From an uncultured Chthonomonadales bacterium (GTDB taxonomy: Bacteria; Armatimonadota; Chthonomonadetes; Chthonomonadales; CAJBBX01): a stretch of DNA of 64,000 nucleotides. Below the pieces are notes generated by a model, which saw only the letters and a list, made by a program, of their open reading frames with translations, was not told where the DNA came from and did not search any database. A program made the position numbers and the translations under genes. The stretch spans positions 1-64,000 of the forward strand of contig CALLMM010000015.1 in NCBI GenBank assembly GCA_938005745.1, read 5' to 3'. Positions 51,022-60,227 of the stretch are shown piece by piece; positions within the stretch are counted from its first letter, which is position 1, and each line of letters begins with the position of its first letter.

Positions 51022-51981
51022 TCAGGAGGATTCTTCTGCGTTGTGCGATTGGATCAGTTCGACGGCGGCTTCCAGCGATGCCAGGTCCTCGACGCTGAGA
51101 ACTCTGACGCTTCTGTCAATCCTTTTCATCAGCCCGGCAAGCACATTCCCGACCCCGATCTCCAGGAAGGTGTCCACGCCGTCGGCAATGAGCAGCCGCA
51201 TGGACTCCTCCCAGCGCACGCTCCCGCTGATCTGCATGGTCAGGAACGGCGCGAAGTCCACGCCGCTCTTATTGTACTCCGCGCTGACATTCACCACCAC
51301 CGGAAAACGCGCCTGCTTGAACTGAGCCTCGCGCAGGGCAGGGTAGAGCGCATCTCCTGCGGAGACCATCAACGGGGAGTGGAATGCGCCGGAGACGGCA
51401 AGCGGTATGACGCTTCTTGCTCCGCGCTCCTTTGCCAGCGCAGAGGCTTTTTCAACGGCTGCCACTTCGCCGGAGATGACGACCTGTCCGGGGCAGTTGT
51501 AGTTCGCCACCGCGACGACGCCGCTCTCCTGCGCCTCCCGGCAGAGAGCCTGCACCGTCTCACCGTCCAGTCCGATGATCGCCGCCATCGTTCCGGGTCT
51601 AGAGACGCCCGTCTCCCACATCAACTGCGCGCGCTTCTGAACCAGTTCCAAGCCCTTTTGGAAGCAGATCGCGCCTGCGGCATAGATGGCGGCGTACTCG
51701 CCGACGCTGTGCCCGGCGGCAGCGAAGGGGGAGAGCTTGACACGTGAGCGCAGGGCATCCAGCGTCGCGCAGCTGGTAACGTAGAGCGCGGGCTGCGTAT
51801 GAACCGTCTGCTTCAGCTCCTCTTCCGAGCCTTCAAAACAGAGCTTCGCCAGATCGTAGCCGAGTATTTCACTGGCTTGCGTGAAGCGTTCTCGCGCCTC
51901 GGGGTACTCCCGGCAGACCTCCGCGCCCATACCGATCTTCTGCGATCCCTGACCGGGAAACAGCAGAGCCAGTTTGCCCAT
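51022..51981 (-). CDS. fabD: Malonyl-CoA:ACP transacylase
   Basis: The 319-residue protein has FPGQGSQ at the N-terminus, the nucleophile Ser92 in AGHSVGEYAA and His201 in AFHSPLM. It loads malonyl groups on ACP. It follows fabH by 18 bases in the order plsX-fabH-fabD. Confidence 0.95.
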   Translation of the reverse strand: MGKLALLFPGQGSQKIGMGAEVCREYPEARERFTQASEILGYDLAKLCFEGSEEELKQTVHTQPALYVTSCATLDALRSRVKLSPFAAAGHSVGEYAAIYAAGAICFQKGLELVQKRAQLMWETGVSRPGTMAAIIGLDGETVQALCREAQESGVVAVANYNCPGQVVISGEVAAVEKASALAKERGARSVIPLAVSGAFHSPLMVSAGDALYPALREAQFKQARFPVVVNVSAEYNKSGVDFAPFLTMQISGSVRWEESMRLLIADGVDTFLEIGVGNVLAGLMKRIDRSVRVLSVEDLASLEAAVELIQSHNAEESS

Positions 51982-51999
51982 CGTTCTCTCCTGCGGGGA

Positions 52000-52998
52000 T
52001 CAATCGCGAGACCAGCGCACGACGTTGGCTCCCCAGGTCAGTCCTGCGCCAAACCCGACAAAGACAAGCACATCTCCGCGCTTCACCCGTCCCTCCGTGA
52101 CCGCTTCCGTCAGCCCGATCGGGATGGAGGCGGCGGAGGTGTTGCCATACCGATCCAGATTGATGAAGACCTTCTCAGGAGGCAGCCCCATGCGGCTGGC
52201 GGCGGCTTCGATGATGCGGGTATTCGCCTGATGTGGGATGAAGAGGCTGACATCCGCCGGCGTGAGGTTCGCTTTGCAGAGCGCGTCCAGACAGACATCG
52301 CCCATGATCTTCACGGCAAACTTATACACTTCGCTGCCGCGCATGAATATTCTATTAAGTTTCTGCTCCAGCACTTCGGGAGTGATCGGGATCTTCGTTC
52401 CGCCAGCGGGCAGGATGATCATCTCGAAGCCGCCGCCGTCCGACCCCGTAGCGGAGGAGAGGACGCCCTCATCCGGCGCGCAGGGACCCAGCACCGCGGC
52501 GCCTGCGCCGTCTCCAAAGAGGACACAGGTTGCGCGGTCCTCCCAGTTGACCATTTTGGACAGCGTCTCTGCGCCCACCACCAGAACACGCCGAGCCTGA
52601 CCGGACTGTATGTAGGCGGAGGCGGTGGCAAGACCGTAGACGAAGCCGGAACAGGCGGCGGTAATATCGTAAGCAGTCGCCCGTTTCGCACCGATCGCCT
52701 GTTGAATCAGACAGGCGGTGGCGGGCCAGATGTAGTCTCCGGTGGCGGTGGCGCAGATGATCATATCCAGCTCTTCCGCCGGGACCCTGGCATGCGCCAG
52801 CGCCCGCCGGGACGCTTCGGCTCCCAGCGTGGAGGAGGTCTCGTCCGGGCTGCTGATTCGTCGCTCGCGGATACCGGTTCGCGTGCGTATCCACTCATCG
52901 GTGGTGTCAACGATCTTCTCAAGGTCCGCGTTGGTCATAACGCGCTCCGGAACCGCCATTCCGACCCCGAGAATGCCCGCGTTTACGGATCGCTGCAT
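52000..52998 (-). CDS. fabH: 3-oxoacyl-ACP synthase III
   Basis: The 332-residue KAS III has Cys116 (AACSGF), His256 (FIPHQANTR) and Asn286 (YGNTS). It starts chains from acetyl- or branched acyl-CoA. It lies 52 bases after plsX, in the standard Gram-positive-like order. Confidence 0.96.
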   Translation of the reverse strand: MQRSVNAGILGVGMAVPERVMTNADLEKIVDTTDEWIRTRTGIRERRISSPDETSSTLGAEASRRALAHARVPAEELDMIICATATGDYIWPATACLIQQAIGAKRATAYDITAACSGFVYGLATASAYIQSGQARRVLVVGAETLSKMVNWEDRATCVLFGDGAGAAVLGPCAPDEGVLSSATGSDGGGFEMIILPAGGTKIPITPEVLEQKLNRIFMRGSEVYKFAVKIMGDVCLDALCKANLTPADVSLFIPHQANTRIIEAAASRMGLPPEKVFINLDRYGNTSAASIPIGLTEAVTEGRVKRGDVLVFVGFGAGLTWGANVVRWSRD

Positions 52999-53050
52999 GT
53001 TCTCCTCCCTTCCCCAAAAACTATCCCTGTAACACGTTCCGGGATAGGGT

Positions 53051-54085
53051 CTATACCTGTACGTCGTTGGTTACTCTATGTTCCTGTACCGCTAGTTCAA
53101 TGGTGCGTACCAGATTGTTCGTTACGGCAGTCTCCGCCACTCTGATCGCGTTGACAATCGCGTGTGCGTCTGAACGTCCATGACCGATAATGCAGACCCC
53201 ATTGACTCCCAGAAGCGGCGCGCCGCCGAACGCGCGATAGTCCAGCCGGGCGCGAAGATCCATCAGTCCTTTTCGAAGGGGCAGGAGGAACAGGCGCATC
53301 CACTTGTAGCGCGACAGCTCCTCTTTGACCATCCCCATGACCAGTTCCGCCACGCCTTCGCCGGTCTTCAGCACGATATTGCCGTCGAACCCGTCGCAGA
53401 CAACGACGTCCGCCTGTCCGCGAAAGATATCTCTGCCCTCGACGTTGCCGATAAAGCCGGGGAGATGCTGGCGAAGCAGTTGGTGCGAGGCGCGGGTCAG
53501 TTCATTGCCCTTGCTCTCCTCCTCACCATTGGAGAGAAGACCGATCTTAGGCTGCGCCACTCCCAGTACCTTGCGCGAGTAGATCTCGCCCATCAGCGCA
53601 AATTCGAGTATCTGTCGCGGAACGCAGTCTACATTCGCGCCGACGTCCAGCAGAACCACCATGCCGGTTGCAGAGGGGAGGGTAACGGCGATGGCGGGGC
53701 GGTCAATGCCGACGATAGGGCGCAGGTGGAAAATCGCCGCCGCCATCGCTGCGCCGGTATTGCCGATGGAGATGAAGGCGTCCGCCTCCCCCTCCTTCAC
53801 CAGCCGCGCCGACACCACCACCGAGGCGTCGGGCTTGCGACGGTAGACTTCGCGCGGCTTATCCGTCATCTCGATAGTCTGCGAGGCATGGCGAACACGA
53901 ACCTCCGGCGGAACGGACTTGAGTCGAGCCAGTTCCGCCCGGATGATCGTTTCATCGCCGACAAGGATGAGGGTGGTCGAGCCGTTGCGAAGCTGCGCTG
54001 CCTGAACAACGCCGCGCACCACTTCCGCCGGGCCCAGGTCTCCTCCCATCGCATCTATTGCGATCCGCAGGGAGCCTGTTGTCAT
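53051..54085 (-). CDS. plsX: Phosphate acyltransferase
   Basis: The 344-residue protein has IAIDAMGGDLGP at the N-terminus and GANVDC, VCDGFDGNIVLKTGEG, and the GVNGVCIIGHGRSD end. PlsX makes acyl-phosphate from acyl-ACP for phospholipid synthesis. The stop is 52 bases before fabH and the start is 21 bases after rpmF. Confidence 0.96.
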   Translation of the reverse strand: MTTGSLRIAIDAMGGDLGPAEVVRGVVQAAQLRNGSTTLILVGDETIIRAELARLKSVPPEVRVRHASQTIEMTDKPREVYRRKPDASVVVSARLVKEGEADAFISIGNTGAAMAAAIFHLRPIVGIDRPAIAVTLPSATGMVVLLDVGANVDCVPRQILEFALMGEIYSRKVLGVAQPKIGLLSNGEEESKGNELTRASHQLLRQHLPGFIGNVEGRDIFRGQADVVVCDGFDGNIVLKTGEGVAELVMGMVKEELSRYKWMRLFLLPLRKGLMDLRARLDYRAFGGAPLLGVNGVCIIGHGRSDAHAIVNAIRVAETAVTNNLVRTIELAVQEHRVTNDVQV

Positions 54086-54106
54086 CTTGGAGAGTTCGGG
54101 CGTAAC

Positions 54107-54301
54107 TTACGATCGTGCGCTCTTCTGCCGGGGAGGCAGAATCAGCCGTCCGTTATAGAAACCACACGCTGGACAGACATGATGAGGCTGGCGCGGCGCA
54201 TGGCAGCGGGGACACTCGCCGACTACCGGAACATGCAGTTTGTAGTGGGTGCGGCGCAAACGCGTGCGATGATTGGAATGTCGTCGTTTTGGAAGTGGCA
54301 T
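54107..54301 (-). CDS. rpmF: 50S ribosomal protein L32
   Basis: The 64-residue basic protein begins PLPKRRHSNHRTRLRRTHY and has a zinc ribbon with CPRCH and CPACGFYNG, as in the zinc-binding L32 form. In the usual yceD-rpmF-plsX arrangement. A paralogue without cysteines is not in the window. Confidence 0.97.
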   Translation of the reverse strand: MPLPKRRHSNHRTRLRRTHYKLHVPVVGECPRCHAPRQPHHVCPACGFYNGRLILPPRQKSARS

Positions 54302-54331
54302 ACTATCTCTCTAATGGAGAGCCGGTCGCTC

Positions 54332-54880
54332 TCACTGCTCCTTTTCACGTTGATTTAAAAGTGCGCCAAGCTGGGCGGATAGGGGATGGAACGTCTCCTC
54401 CTGGCAGTCGCAGGAACCCTCGTTCCAGTTCTGACCGCATCGCGTGCACATCCCCTTACAGTCGGGATCGTGCAGCGGAGAGAGAGGCAGTTCCAGCATC
54501 GTCTCCTGACGCAGAAGCTCGGTCAGGTCGAAAAGATGCCCCTCGAACAGTTTACCCGCATCCGGGTTCTCGTCCTCTTCAATCACGATAAACGCATGGT
54601 GCGCGCGCGGTCCCTGACTGCTGGCGTGCATGGCAAACTGCTCTTCGACCGAAAAGCGCAGCGGCTCCTCAAAATAGGTCAGGCAGCGCGAACACTGCAG
54701 CGCGACGCGGGTCTGCACTTCACCCCGTATCAGCAGAACATTACCGGTATTGGTGAAGACGAGGTTGCCCGTGTAGGGGCGTGTGCACTCTATGTCCTCA
54801 TCCACGATGGGCGGCTCCTCCACATCATAGGAGTAGCGCATCCCGACATGCATGACAATTTCTGAAAGGTCGAGTTTCAT
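54332..54880 (-). CDS. YceD/DUF177 23S rRNA accumulation protein
   Basis: The 182-residue protein has a beta-rich N-terminal part, RVALQCSRCLTYFEEPLRF and a C-terminal zinc pair CKGMCTRCGQNWNEGSCDC, the DUF177 signature. YceD is thought to aid large-subunit rRNA. Conserved place directly before rpmF. The C-terminal CxxxCxxC-CxC pattern supports zinc. Confidence 0.92.
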   Translation of the reverse strand: MKLDLSEIVMHVGMRYSYDVEEPPIVDEDIECTRPYTGNLVFTNTGNVLLIRGEVQTRVALQCSRCLTYFEEPLRFSVEEQFAMHASSQGPRAHHAFIVIEEDENPDAGKLFEGHLFDLTELLRQETMLELPLSPLHDPDCKGMCTRCGQNWNEGSCDCQEETFHPLSAQLGALLNQREKEQ

Positions 54881-54966
54881 CGCGCGTCTTCTTTCCGGGC
54901 GGTTGTCGCAGAGACGGGGCGCAGCGCATGCACATGCGCTGCGACACTCATCACTGCCCGTTTACA

Positions 54967-55596
54967 TTACACCCGGGATCGCTCCAGAGTCTCCCGCCCG
55001 CGCTGAACGGTGGCAAGCGCTTTGCTCATGATCGCCTCCATGTTGCTGAGAACATCACGAGCATACTCATCCGCGCCTTTTCGGATCTCGGCGGCCTCTG
55101 TCTCTGCGCGTCGCAGTATCTCATTCGCCTGGGCGGTCGCCATCTGATAGACCTCGCTCTTCTCCACCATCTGACTGGCGCGGAAACGCGCCTGCTCCAG
55201 GATCCGCTGCGCCTCCTCTTTCGCCTCTTCCACCGTCTTGATCGCCTCAATCCTTCCCGATTCCAGCTGCTGCTGGGCTGCCGAGCGCGCCTCATCCACG
55301 ATCCGTTCCGAATCCCGGGCGACCCGATGCGCCTTTTTCATATCGTCCGGAAGGTTCGCACGGATCTTCAGCACCAGATAGTAGAACTGTTCGTGATTGA
55401 AGCCGATCAGGGTGTTAAAGGGAAGGTGTTTTGCCTTCTCGGGAAGCTCTTCAAGCTCATCCAGCAGGCGGAAAATATCCACCGTCTCTCCGACGGGCGA
55501 GTAGCTGTTCTTCAGCGGCAGTGTCTGTACGCGCTCGCTGCCCTCTGCCTCACCGTTGTTGGAGGCCGACTTTTTGTCGTAAACGTTGTCCAACAC
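54967..55596 (-). CDS. Coiled-coil protein between coaD and yceD
   Basis: The 209-residue protein has a globular N-terminal part (PVGETVDIFRLLDELEELPEKAKHLPFNTLIGFNHEQFYYLVLKIRANLPDDMKKA) and a long charged coiled coil (about 95-200). The coil is E/A/R-rich like DivIVA-type and ATP-synthase b-like helices, but no membrane segment is seen. A GTG/TTG start overlaps the end of coaD by 47 bases, a larger overlap than others here; a later start cannot be excluded. Family not firm. Confidence 0.75.
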   Translation of the reverse strand: MLDNVYDKKSASNNGEAEGSERVQTLPLKNSYSPVGETVDIFRLLDELEELPEKAKHLPFNTLIGFNHEQFYYLVLKIRANLPDDMKKAHRVARDSERIVDEARSAAQQQLESGRIEAIKTVEEAKEEAQRILEQARFRASQMVEKSEVYQMATAQANEILRRAETEAAEIRKGADEYARDVLSNMEAIMSKALATVQRGRETLERSRV

Positions 55597-56038
55597 TTTT
55601 CGGCACCAATCCTTCCACAGACCCGCCCAGGCGGGCGATCTCTTTTACAACGCTGGAGCTAAGATAGGAGTATTCCGCACCCGTCATCATAAAAACGGTC
55701 TCTATATCCGGGGCTAATCGTCGGTTCATCAACGCCATCTGTAACTCATACTCAAAATCGGAGACCGCGCGCAGACCGCGCACAATGGCGATGGCGCCGT
55801 GAGCACGCGCATATTCTACCAGCAATCCCTCAAAACTACCAACAGAAATATTGGGGAGGTGACTGCTTGCTTCGCGGAGCATCTCCACGCGCTCCTCGAC
55901 GCCAAACAGCGCGGACTTGGGACTGCTGCTCGCAACCGCAACGGTCACCTCGTCGAAGAGCGCGGCGGCGCGCTCAATAATATCGAGGTGTCCATTGGTG
56001 ACGGGGTCAAAACTGCCGGGCACGATCGCTCTAGCCAT
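55550..56038 (-). CDS. coaD: Phosphopantetheine adenylyltransferase
   Basis: The 162-residue enzyme has PGSFDPVTNGHLDII and YSYLSSSVVKEIA, the two ATP motifs. It catalyses the fourth step of coenzyme A synthesis. A TACAAT box (56052-56047) lies 8 bases before the ATG and no Shine-Dalgarno is seen, but a good -35 is missing, so it may rely on the recG transcript. Confidence 0.95.
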   Translation of the reverse strand: MARAIVPGSFDPVTNGHLDIIERAAALFDEVTVAVASSSPKSALFGVEERVEMLREASSHLPNISVGSFEGLLVEYARAHGAIAIVRGLRAVSDFEYELQMALMNRRLAPDIETVFMMTGAEYSYLSSSVVKEIARLGGSVEGLVPKSVGQRLRQKVGLQQR

Positions 56039-56078
56039 TGCGCTAAATTGTACCTGAAAAGGGATGAGATTTCTCTAG

Positions 56079-58232
56079 TTAACTCACATGTATCAGTTCA
56101 AAACCTGCCCGGCTTCGCTGCAGTTCACGATGAAGCAGACGGTGCTCCGGAAGCGATAGATTGGGATCGTTCTCTATCAGTTCAAAGGCTGTCCGGCGCG
56201 CCTCATCCATGATCTGCACATCCCGCACAATATCGCCGATGTAGAACTCCGGAAGTCCGCTCTGCCGCGTTCCGAATATCTCTCCGGGACCGCGCAGCTT
56301 CAGATCCTCCTCGGCAATCCGGAACCCGTCCTGCGTCTCCACCATCACGCTCATGCGCGTGATGCCGTCCTCGGTGCGGGGGGACGCCATCAGGATGCAG
56401 TAGGAGGCGTGTTCACCGCGCCCGACGCGCCCGCGCAGCTGATGAAGCTGCGCCAGTCCGAACCGATCCGCATCTTCGATAACGATGACCGAGGCGTTGG
56501 GAACGTCAATGCCAACCTCGATCACGGTGGTCGCCACCAGGATGTCCAGATCGTGCGCCTTGAAGCGGCGCATCACCTCCTCCTTCTCCTCCGAGCGCAT
56601 CTGTCCATGAAGCAGACCGACCCGAAAATGAGGAAAGACCTCCTGCTGAATATGCTCCGCCAGTCTGGTGGCGGCTTTCATCTGCAGCTTCTCCGACTCC
56701 TCCACCAGCGGACAGACGATATACGCCTGACGCCCCTGATGGATTAACCGCTGCATCGCGGAGTAGACCTCCGCCGCCTGTTCAGCCCGCTTCCAGTGTG
56801 TCTTGATGGGCTTTCGTCCAGGGGGAAGCTCATGGATGATCGAGGTATCCAGATCGCCGTATACCGTGAGAGTCAGCGTGCGCGGGATCGGGGTTGCCGT
56901 CATCACCAACACATGCGGCTGCTCTCCCTTCTTCTGTAGCGCCTGCCGCTGCAAAACACCGAAGCGGTGCTGTTCGTCTATCACCGCCAGCCCCAGCCTC
57001 TGAAACTCCACGCCCTCCTGTATCAGCGCATGTGTGCCGACCACGATGCGGCTCTCCCCGGAGGCGATCCGCGTTCGCGCCAACTCCTTCTCTTTTGCGC
57101 GAAGGCTTCCTATTGAAAGTTCTATCGGGATGCTGAGCGGCTCCAGCAGCCTTTTTAGAACGATCGCATGCTGCTGCGCCAGGATTTCGGTGGGAGCCAT
57201 CATCGCCGCCTGAAACCCCGCCTCCACCGCCATCATCATGGCGGCGACCGCCACCATCGTCTTCCCGGAGCCGACATCTCCCTGAATGAGCCGGTTCATG
57301 ACCCTCCCGGAGGAGATGTCCTTTGCGATATCCTCAATGGCGCGCCACTGCGCCCCGGTTAACTCGAAGGAGGAGATTCGACGCAGATCCTCCTTCAGGC
57401 GATCCACATCCACAACGATGCGGTGCGCCCGTATCTCATGCGTGTTGATCTTCCTTCTGCGCGCCAGCCCGACCTGCAAAAGAAAGAACTCTTCAAAGAT
57501 CAGCCGCCTGCGCGCCGCCTCCATCATGGCGAGGCTGTCCGGAAAGTGGAGATTGCGGATGGAGGTCCTGCGATCGAGCAGGCGATGCTTTAGCAGCACA
57601 TCCGGCGGGAGCGGCTCTTCGATCCGTGACTCGTAACTCTGCAGGGCGGCATAGATGATACGACGCAGACGCTTCTGACTGATACCTTCGGTCGTCGGAT
57701 AGATCGGCACGATCCGATTGGTGGATAGCGCATCGCCGTCGTCGCCGACCTCCTCCCACTCGGCGCGTTCTATCTCAACCGGTCCGTAGCCGCTGCGTTT
57801 CGCCATTCCGTAGACGACGATCCAGCGCCCGGCATGCGCCATCTCCTGGAACTGCCTGAGAAGATAGGGCTGCTGAAAAAAGACCAGCTGTCCTATGCCG
57901 CTGCCGTCGTCAATCAGAACCTTGGTGATCTGAAAGTTCTTGCGAGAGGTTCCCTGCGTGTCCGCAGCGATCACCCTGCCGTGGAGGGTCGCCATCTCAC
58001 CAGGCATGATCTCCGAGAGGCGGCGGAAGCGAGTGCGGTCCTCGTAGCGACGGGGCACATGGCGAAGCAGATCGCCCACCGTGTGGAGATTCATCTTAGC
58101 GAGGATCTGCGCAACCGTTGGACCGACCCCTTTGAGAAACTGCACCCCGTCATCCAGGGCGCGAGAGGCGTGGTTCTTCTCGTCGGGGATCGTAGTCGGA
58201 TGCCGAAAAGACCCTTTGGAGGGAGTAGACAT
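56079..58232 (-). CDS. recG: ATP-dependent DNA helicase RecG
   Basis: ATG 58232 (GGAGG upstream) gives 717 residues; a GTG at 58256 is nearer the promoter and possible. It has the N-terminal wedge domain (VGPTVAQILAKMNLHTVGDLLRHVPRRYEDR), Walker A GDVGSGKTMVA, DEQH box and MTATPIPRTL. RecG regresses stalled forks. First gene of the long operon. Confidence 0.96.
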   Translation of the reverse strand: MSTPSKGSFRHPTTIPDEKNHASRALDDGVQFLKGVGPTVAQILAKMNLHTVGDLLRHVPRRYEDRTRFRRLSEIMPGEMATLHGRVIAADTQGTSRKNFQITKVLIDDGSGIGQLVFFQQPYLLRQFQEMAHAGRWIVVYGMAKRSGYGPVEIERAEWEEVGDDGDALSTNRIVPIYPTTEGISQKRLRRIIYAALQSYESRIEEPLPPDVLLKHRLLDRRTSIRNLHFPDSLAMMEAARRRLIFEEFFLLQVGLARRRKINTHEIRAHRIVVDVDRLKEDLRRISSFELTGAQWRAIEDIAKDISSGRVMNRLIQGDVGSGKTMVAVAAMMMAVEAGFQAAMMAPTEILAQQHAIVLKRLLEPLSIPIELSIGSLRAKEKELARTRIASGESRIVVGTHALIQEGVEFQRLGLAVIDEQHRFGVLQRQALQKKGEQPHVLVMTATPIPRTLTLTVYGDLDTSIIHELPPGRKPIKTHWKRAEQAAEVYSAMQRLIHQGRQAYIVCPLVEESEKLQMKAATRLAEHIQQEVFPHFRVGLLHGQMRSEEKEEVMRRFKAHDLDILVATTVIEVGIDVPNASVIVIEDADRFGLAQLHQLRGRVGRGEHASYCILMASPRTEDGITRMSVMVETQDGFRIAEEDLKLRGPGEIFGTRQSGLPEFYIGDIVRDVQIMDEARRTAFELIENDPNLSLPEHRLLHRELQRSRAGFELIHVS

Positions 58233-58265
58233 GCCGCCTCCAGGCGTCAGATTCACGGCTGAGAC

Positions 58266-58294
58266 AGTATATCAAAACCGGTTCCGCTTGTCAA
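58266..58294 (-). promoter_or_regulatory. Consensus promoter of the recG-fabF operon
   Basis: TTGACA (58294-58289), spacer 17, TATACT (58271-58266) on the minus strand. No other comparable promoter is seen until the terminator at 48.5 kb. Confidence 0.92.
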
Positions 58295-58315
58295 TCCGAA
58301 CCGTTTCGGAAAGAC

Positions 58316-59194
58316 TCAGGGTCGCGTAACCGGGAGAGGATCAACGATAGAGGGTGTTGGTTTCAAGTATGGACTCATGGGATCGCCGGAGGAGGTCGGG
58401 CTGAACGGAGAGGCGATATTTTTCGTATCAATGCCCATCAGGTTGCTCATCCGCTCAATCTCCCGTCTGGCGCGGTCGAACCGCTCGCGCATCACCTGTC
58501 GCGGAGAGGCGCGATGCTTCTCCGAGTAGTCGAGGATCTCCTCGGTCAGAGATCGGTTCCGGCTCCAGGAGGCGCCATCAGAGTGAAGCAGCCGGTTCAA
58601 GTCAACGCGGCTCTTCAACTGTCTTTCCAGGTCCATGCGCCCCAGCCCCCAGCTCAACGAGTCCAGATTTACGCCGTTGGTCTCAAACCGTTCGACCAGC
58701 CTTTTCGCTTCCAGCCCCTCCTGCAGAATGTCAATCACTTCCTGGATCCTGCCGCTTCGTTCATTGGGCAGTTTGACCTTTTGAGAAAGCTTCATACGCA
58801 TGTCGTCCAGCCAGCGCTGCAGGTCGGGCTTGATGATGCCGAGATCCAGCTCCTGTTTGATAAAGGTCAACGCGACATACAGATCGGCTTCGGCGTAGTA
58901 CTGCTCGTCCCGAACCTGAACGGGATCGGTGACTTTGGGAGCAGCTCCTCCCAGCGGTCCGGAGGCTCCCAGGCTCTCCGCCAGCCCAGGATTCTTGTTG
59001 CCGAAAACGATCTCCGTGCTCGACTTGCTGGAAGGCGATGGGACGGCAGGAGGAGGCTCGTCTATCTGGATGTCGGAACGGGATATCGGCGCACCGTCCT
59101 GACAGCCGCACAGGAGGGGCAGCATTCCCAACCCGGCTGCCAGCATCGCCGCATATCTCCAGCGATTGTGATCTTTCCCTGTAAAAAAGCGCAT
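58316..59194 (-). CDS. Lipoprotein of unknown function
   Basis: ATG 59194 with GGAG about 9 bases upstream; a longer frame to 59230 is less likely. A basic N-terminus (FFTGKDHNRWR), hydrophobic segment and LPLLCGC lipobox indicate a lipoprotein (or a cysteine-bearing anchor). The mature part has a proline/serine linker, then helices (YAEADLYVALTFIKQELDLGIIKPDLQRWLDDMR, IQEVIDILQEGLEAKRLVERF). No known family. Divergent from pspA. Confidence 0.82.
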   Translation of the reverse strand: MRFFTGKDHNRWRYAAMLAAGLGMLPLLCGCQDGAPISRSDIQIDEPPPAVPSPSSKSSTEIVFGNKNPGLAESLGASGPLGGAAPKVTDPVQVRDEQYYAEADLYVALTFIKQELDLGIIKPDLQRWLDDMRMKLSQKVKLPNERSGRIQEVIDILQEGLEAKRLVERFETNGVNLDSLSWGLGRMDLERQLKSRVDLNRLLHSDGASWSRNRSLTEEILDYSEKHRASPRQVMRERFDRARREIERMSNLMGIDTKNIASPFSPTSSGDPMSPYLKPTPSIVDPLPVTRP

Positions 59195-59289
59195 AATCGA
59201 ATACTCCAGAGCGTTCTGAAACGTAATCATATAATTATGAGCCTATTGTATGAGCCTTTTAAGGGTATACGTCGCGTGTGCCATTATCG

Positions 59290-59318
59290 TTGACATTTGA
59301 GTAGAAAAATGAGATAAT
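59290..59318 (+). promoter_or_regulatory. Promoter of the PspA module
   Basis: TTGACA (59290-59295), spacer 17, GATAAT (59313-59318), 80 bases before the pspA ATG. The leader ends in GAGAGGAG 7 bases before ATG. Confidence 0.88.
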
Positions 59319-59398
59319 GGGACTTAGTTTCAGCTTAAAATTACCAAATTTCAGGTGTGATCGTCATCATAGGATCTGTCTCCAGAGAGGAGAACTGA

Positions 59399-60175
59399 AT
59401 GTTCAAGCGTATCTGGCGCTATCTTAAGGCTCTGATTACCGGCAAGCTGGACAAATGGGAAGACCCGGAACTGATCATCAATGAAGCGGTCCGGGAGATG
59501 AAAGAGAACCAGATCAAGAACCGCGAACGGGCGGTTCAGGCTATCACCCAGAAGAACAACCTTCAGAATCTGGTCGCGCAGGAGGAGAAGGCGGTCCGGC
59601 AGCTGGAAGCGAAGGCGGCGCTGGCTCTGCAGCAGGGCAACCGAGAGCTTGCCCGCACGCTGCTGCGGGAGAAGCAGATCAAGGAGCAGACGCTCGAGCA
59701 GCTGCGCGCCTCGCTGAAGCAGGCGGAGGAGACCTCCGAAGCGGTGAAGCTCGCCATCAAGCGCGAGGAGGAGCGCATCCGCGTCAAGACCGCCGAAGCG
59801 CTGGCGCTGAAGGCGAACATGAAGCAGGCGCAGATCCAGATCGAGATCAACAAGGCGCTGGACGGCATGCAGCTGGACGACACCGCGCAAAGCTGGGATC
59901 GCGCCGAGGAGCGCATCAAAACGATGCAGTCCGAGGCAGCTGCTCGCGCGGAGGTCGCCAAAACAGGCATCAACGCCCGGCTCATGGAACTGGAAGAGTC
60001 CTCGATGGATGCAGAGGCGGAGAAGGAGCTTCAGGAGATGGAAGCCCGTCTGGGAATCGGCACATCCGCCGCTTCCACCTCGCAGCGACAGACGACCGGA
60101 CAGACCGCAGGGACAACGGAAGACGATATTGACCGGCAGCTCCGTGAACTGGAGCAGCGGTTGAATCAGCGTTAG
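59399..60175 (+). CDS. pspA: PspA/IM30/Vipp1-family membrane-stress protein
   Basis: The 258-residue protein is nearly all coiled coil with the family N-terminus MFKRIWRYLKALITGKLDKWEDPELIINEAV, the amphipathic helix that touches membranes, and the ESCRT-III-like coil. A shorter C-terminal tail ends in DDIDRQLRELEQRLNQR, an extra helix as in Vipp1. It stabilises or remodels stressed membranes. The gene heads a tight module of three with a membrane coiled-coil protein and a J-like protein. Confidence 0.93.
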   Translation: MFKRIWRYLKALITGKLDKWEDPELIINEAVREMKENQIKNRERAVQAITQKNNLQNLVAQEEKAVRQLEAKAALALQQGNRELARTLLREKQIKEQTLEQLRASLKQAEETSEAVKLAIKREEERIRVKTAEALALKANMKQAQIQIEINKALDGMQLDDTAQSWDRAEERIKTMQSEAAARAEVAKTGINARLMELEESSMDAEAEKELQEMEARLGIGTSAASTSQRQTTGQTAGTTEDDIDRQLRELEQRLNQR

Positions 60176-60227
60176 ACATCTCCCCGCCGCCGACAGAGCC
60201 AACTAACTTCTCCAATCGAGATAATCT

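Noticed and set aside
51799-53145. Plus-strand 448-codon frame across fabD, fabH and plsX
   Set aside because: It runs antisense to three conserved genes and across their junctions.
53180-54358. Plus-strand 392-codon frame across plsX and rpmF
   Set aside because: Antisense to plsX and the certain ribosomal protein gene rpmF.
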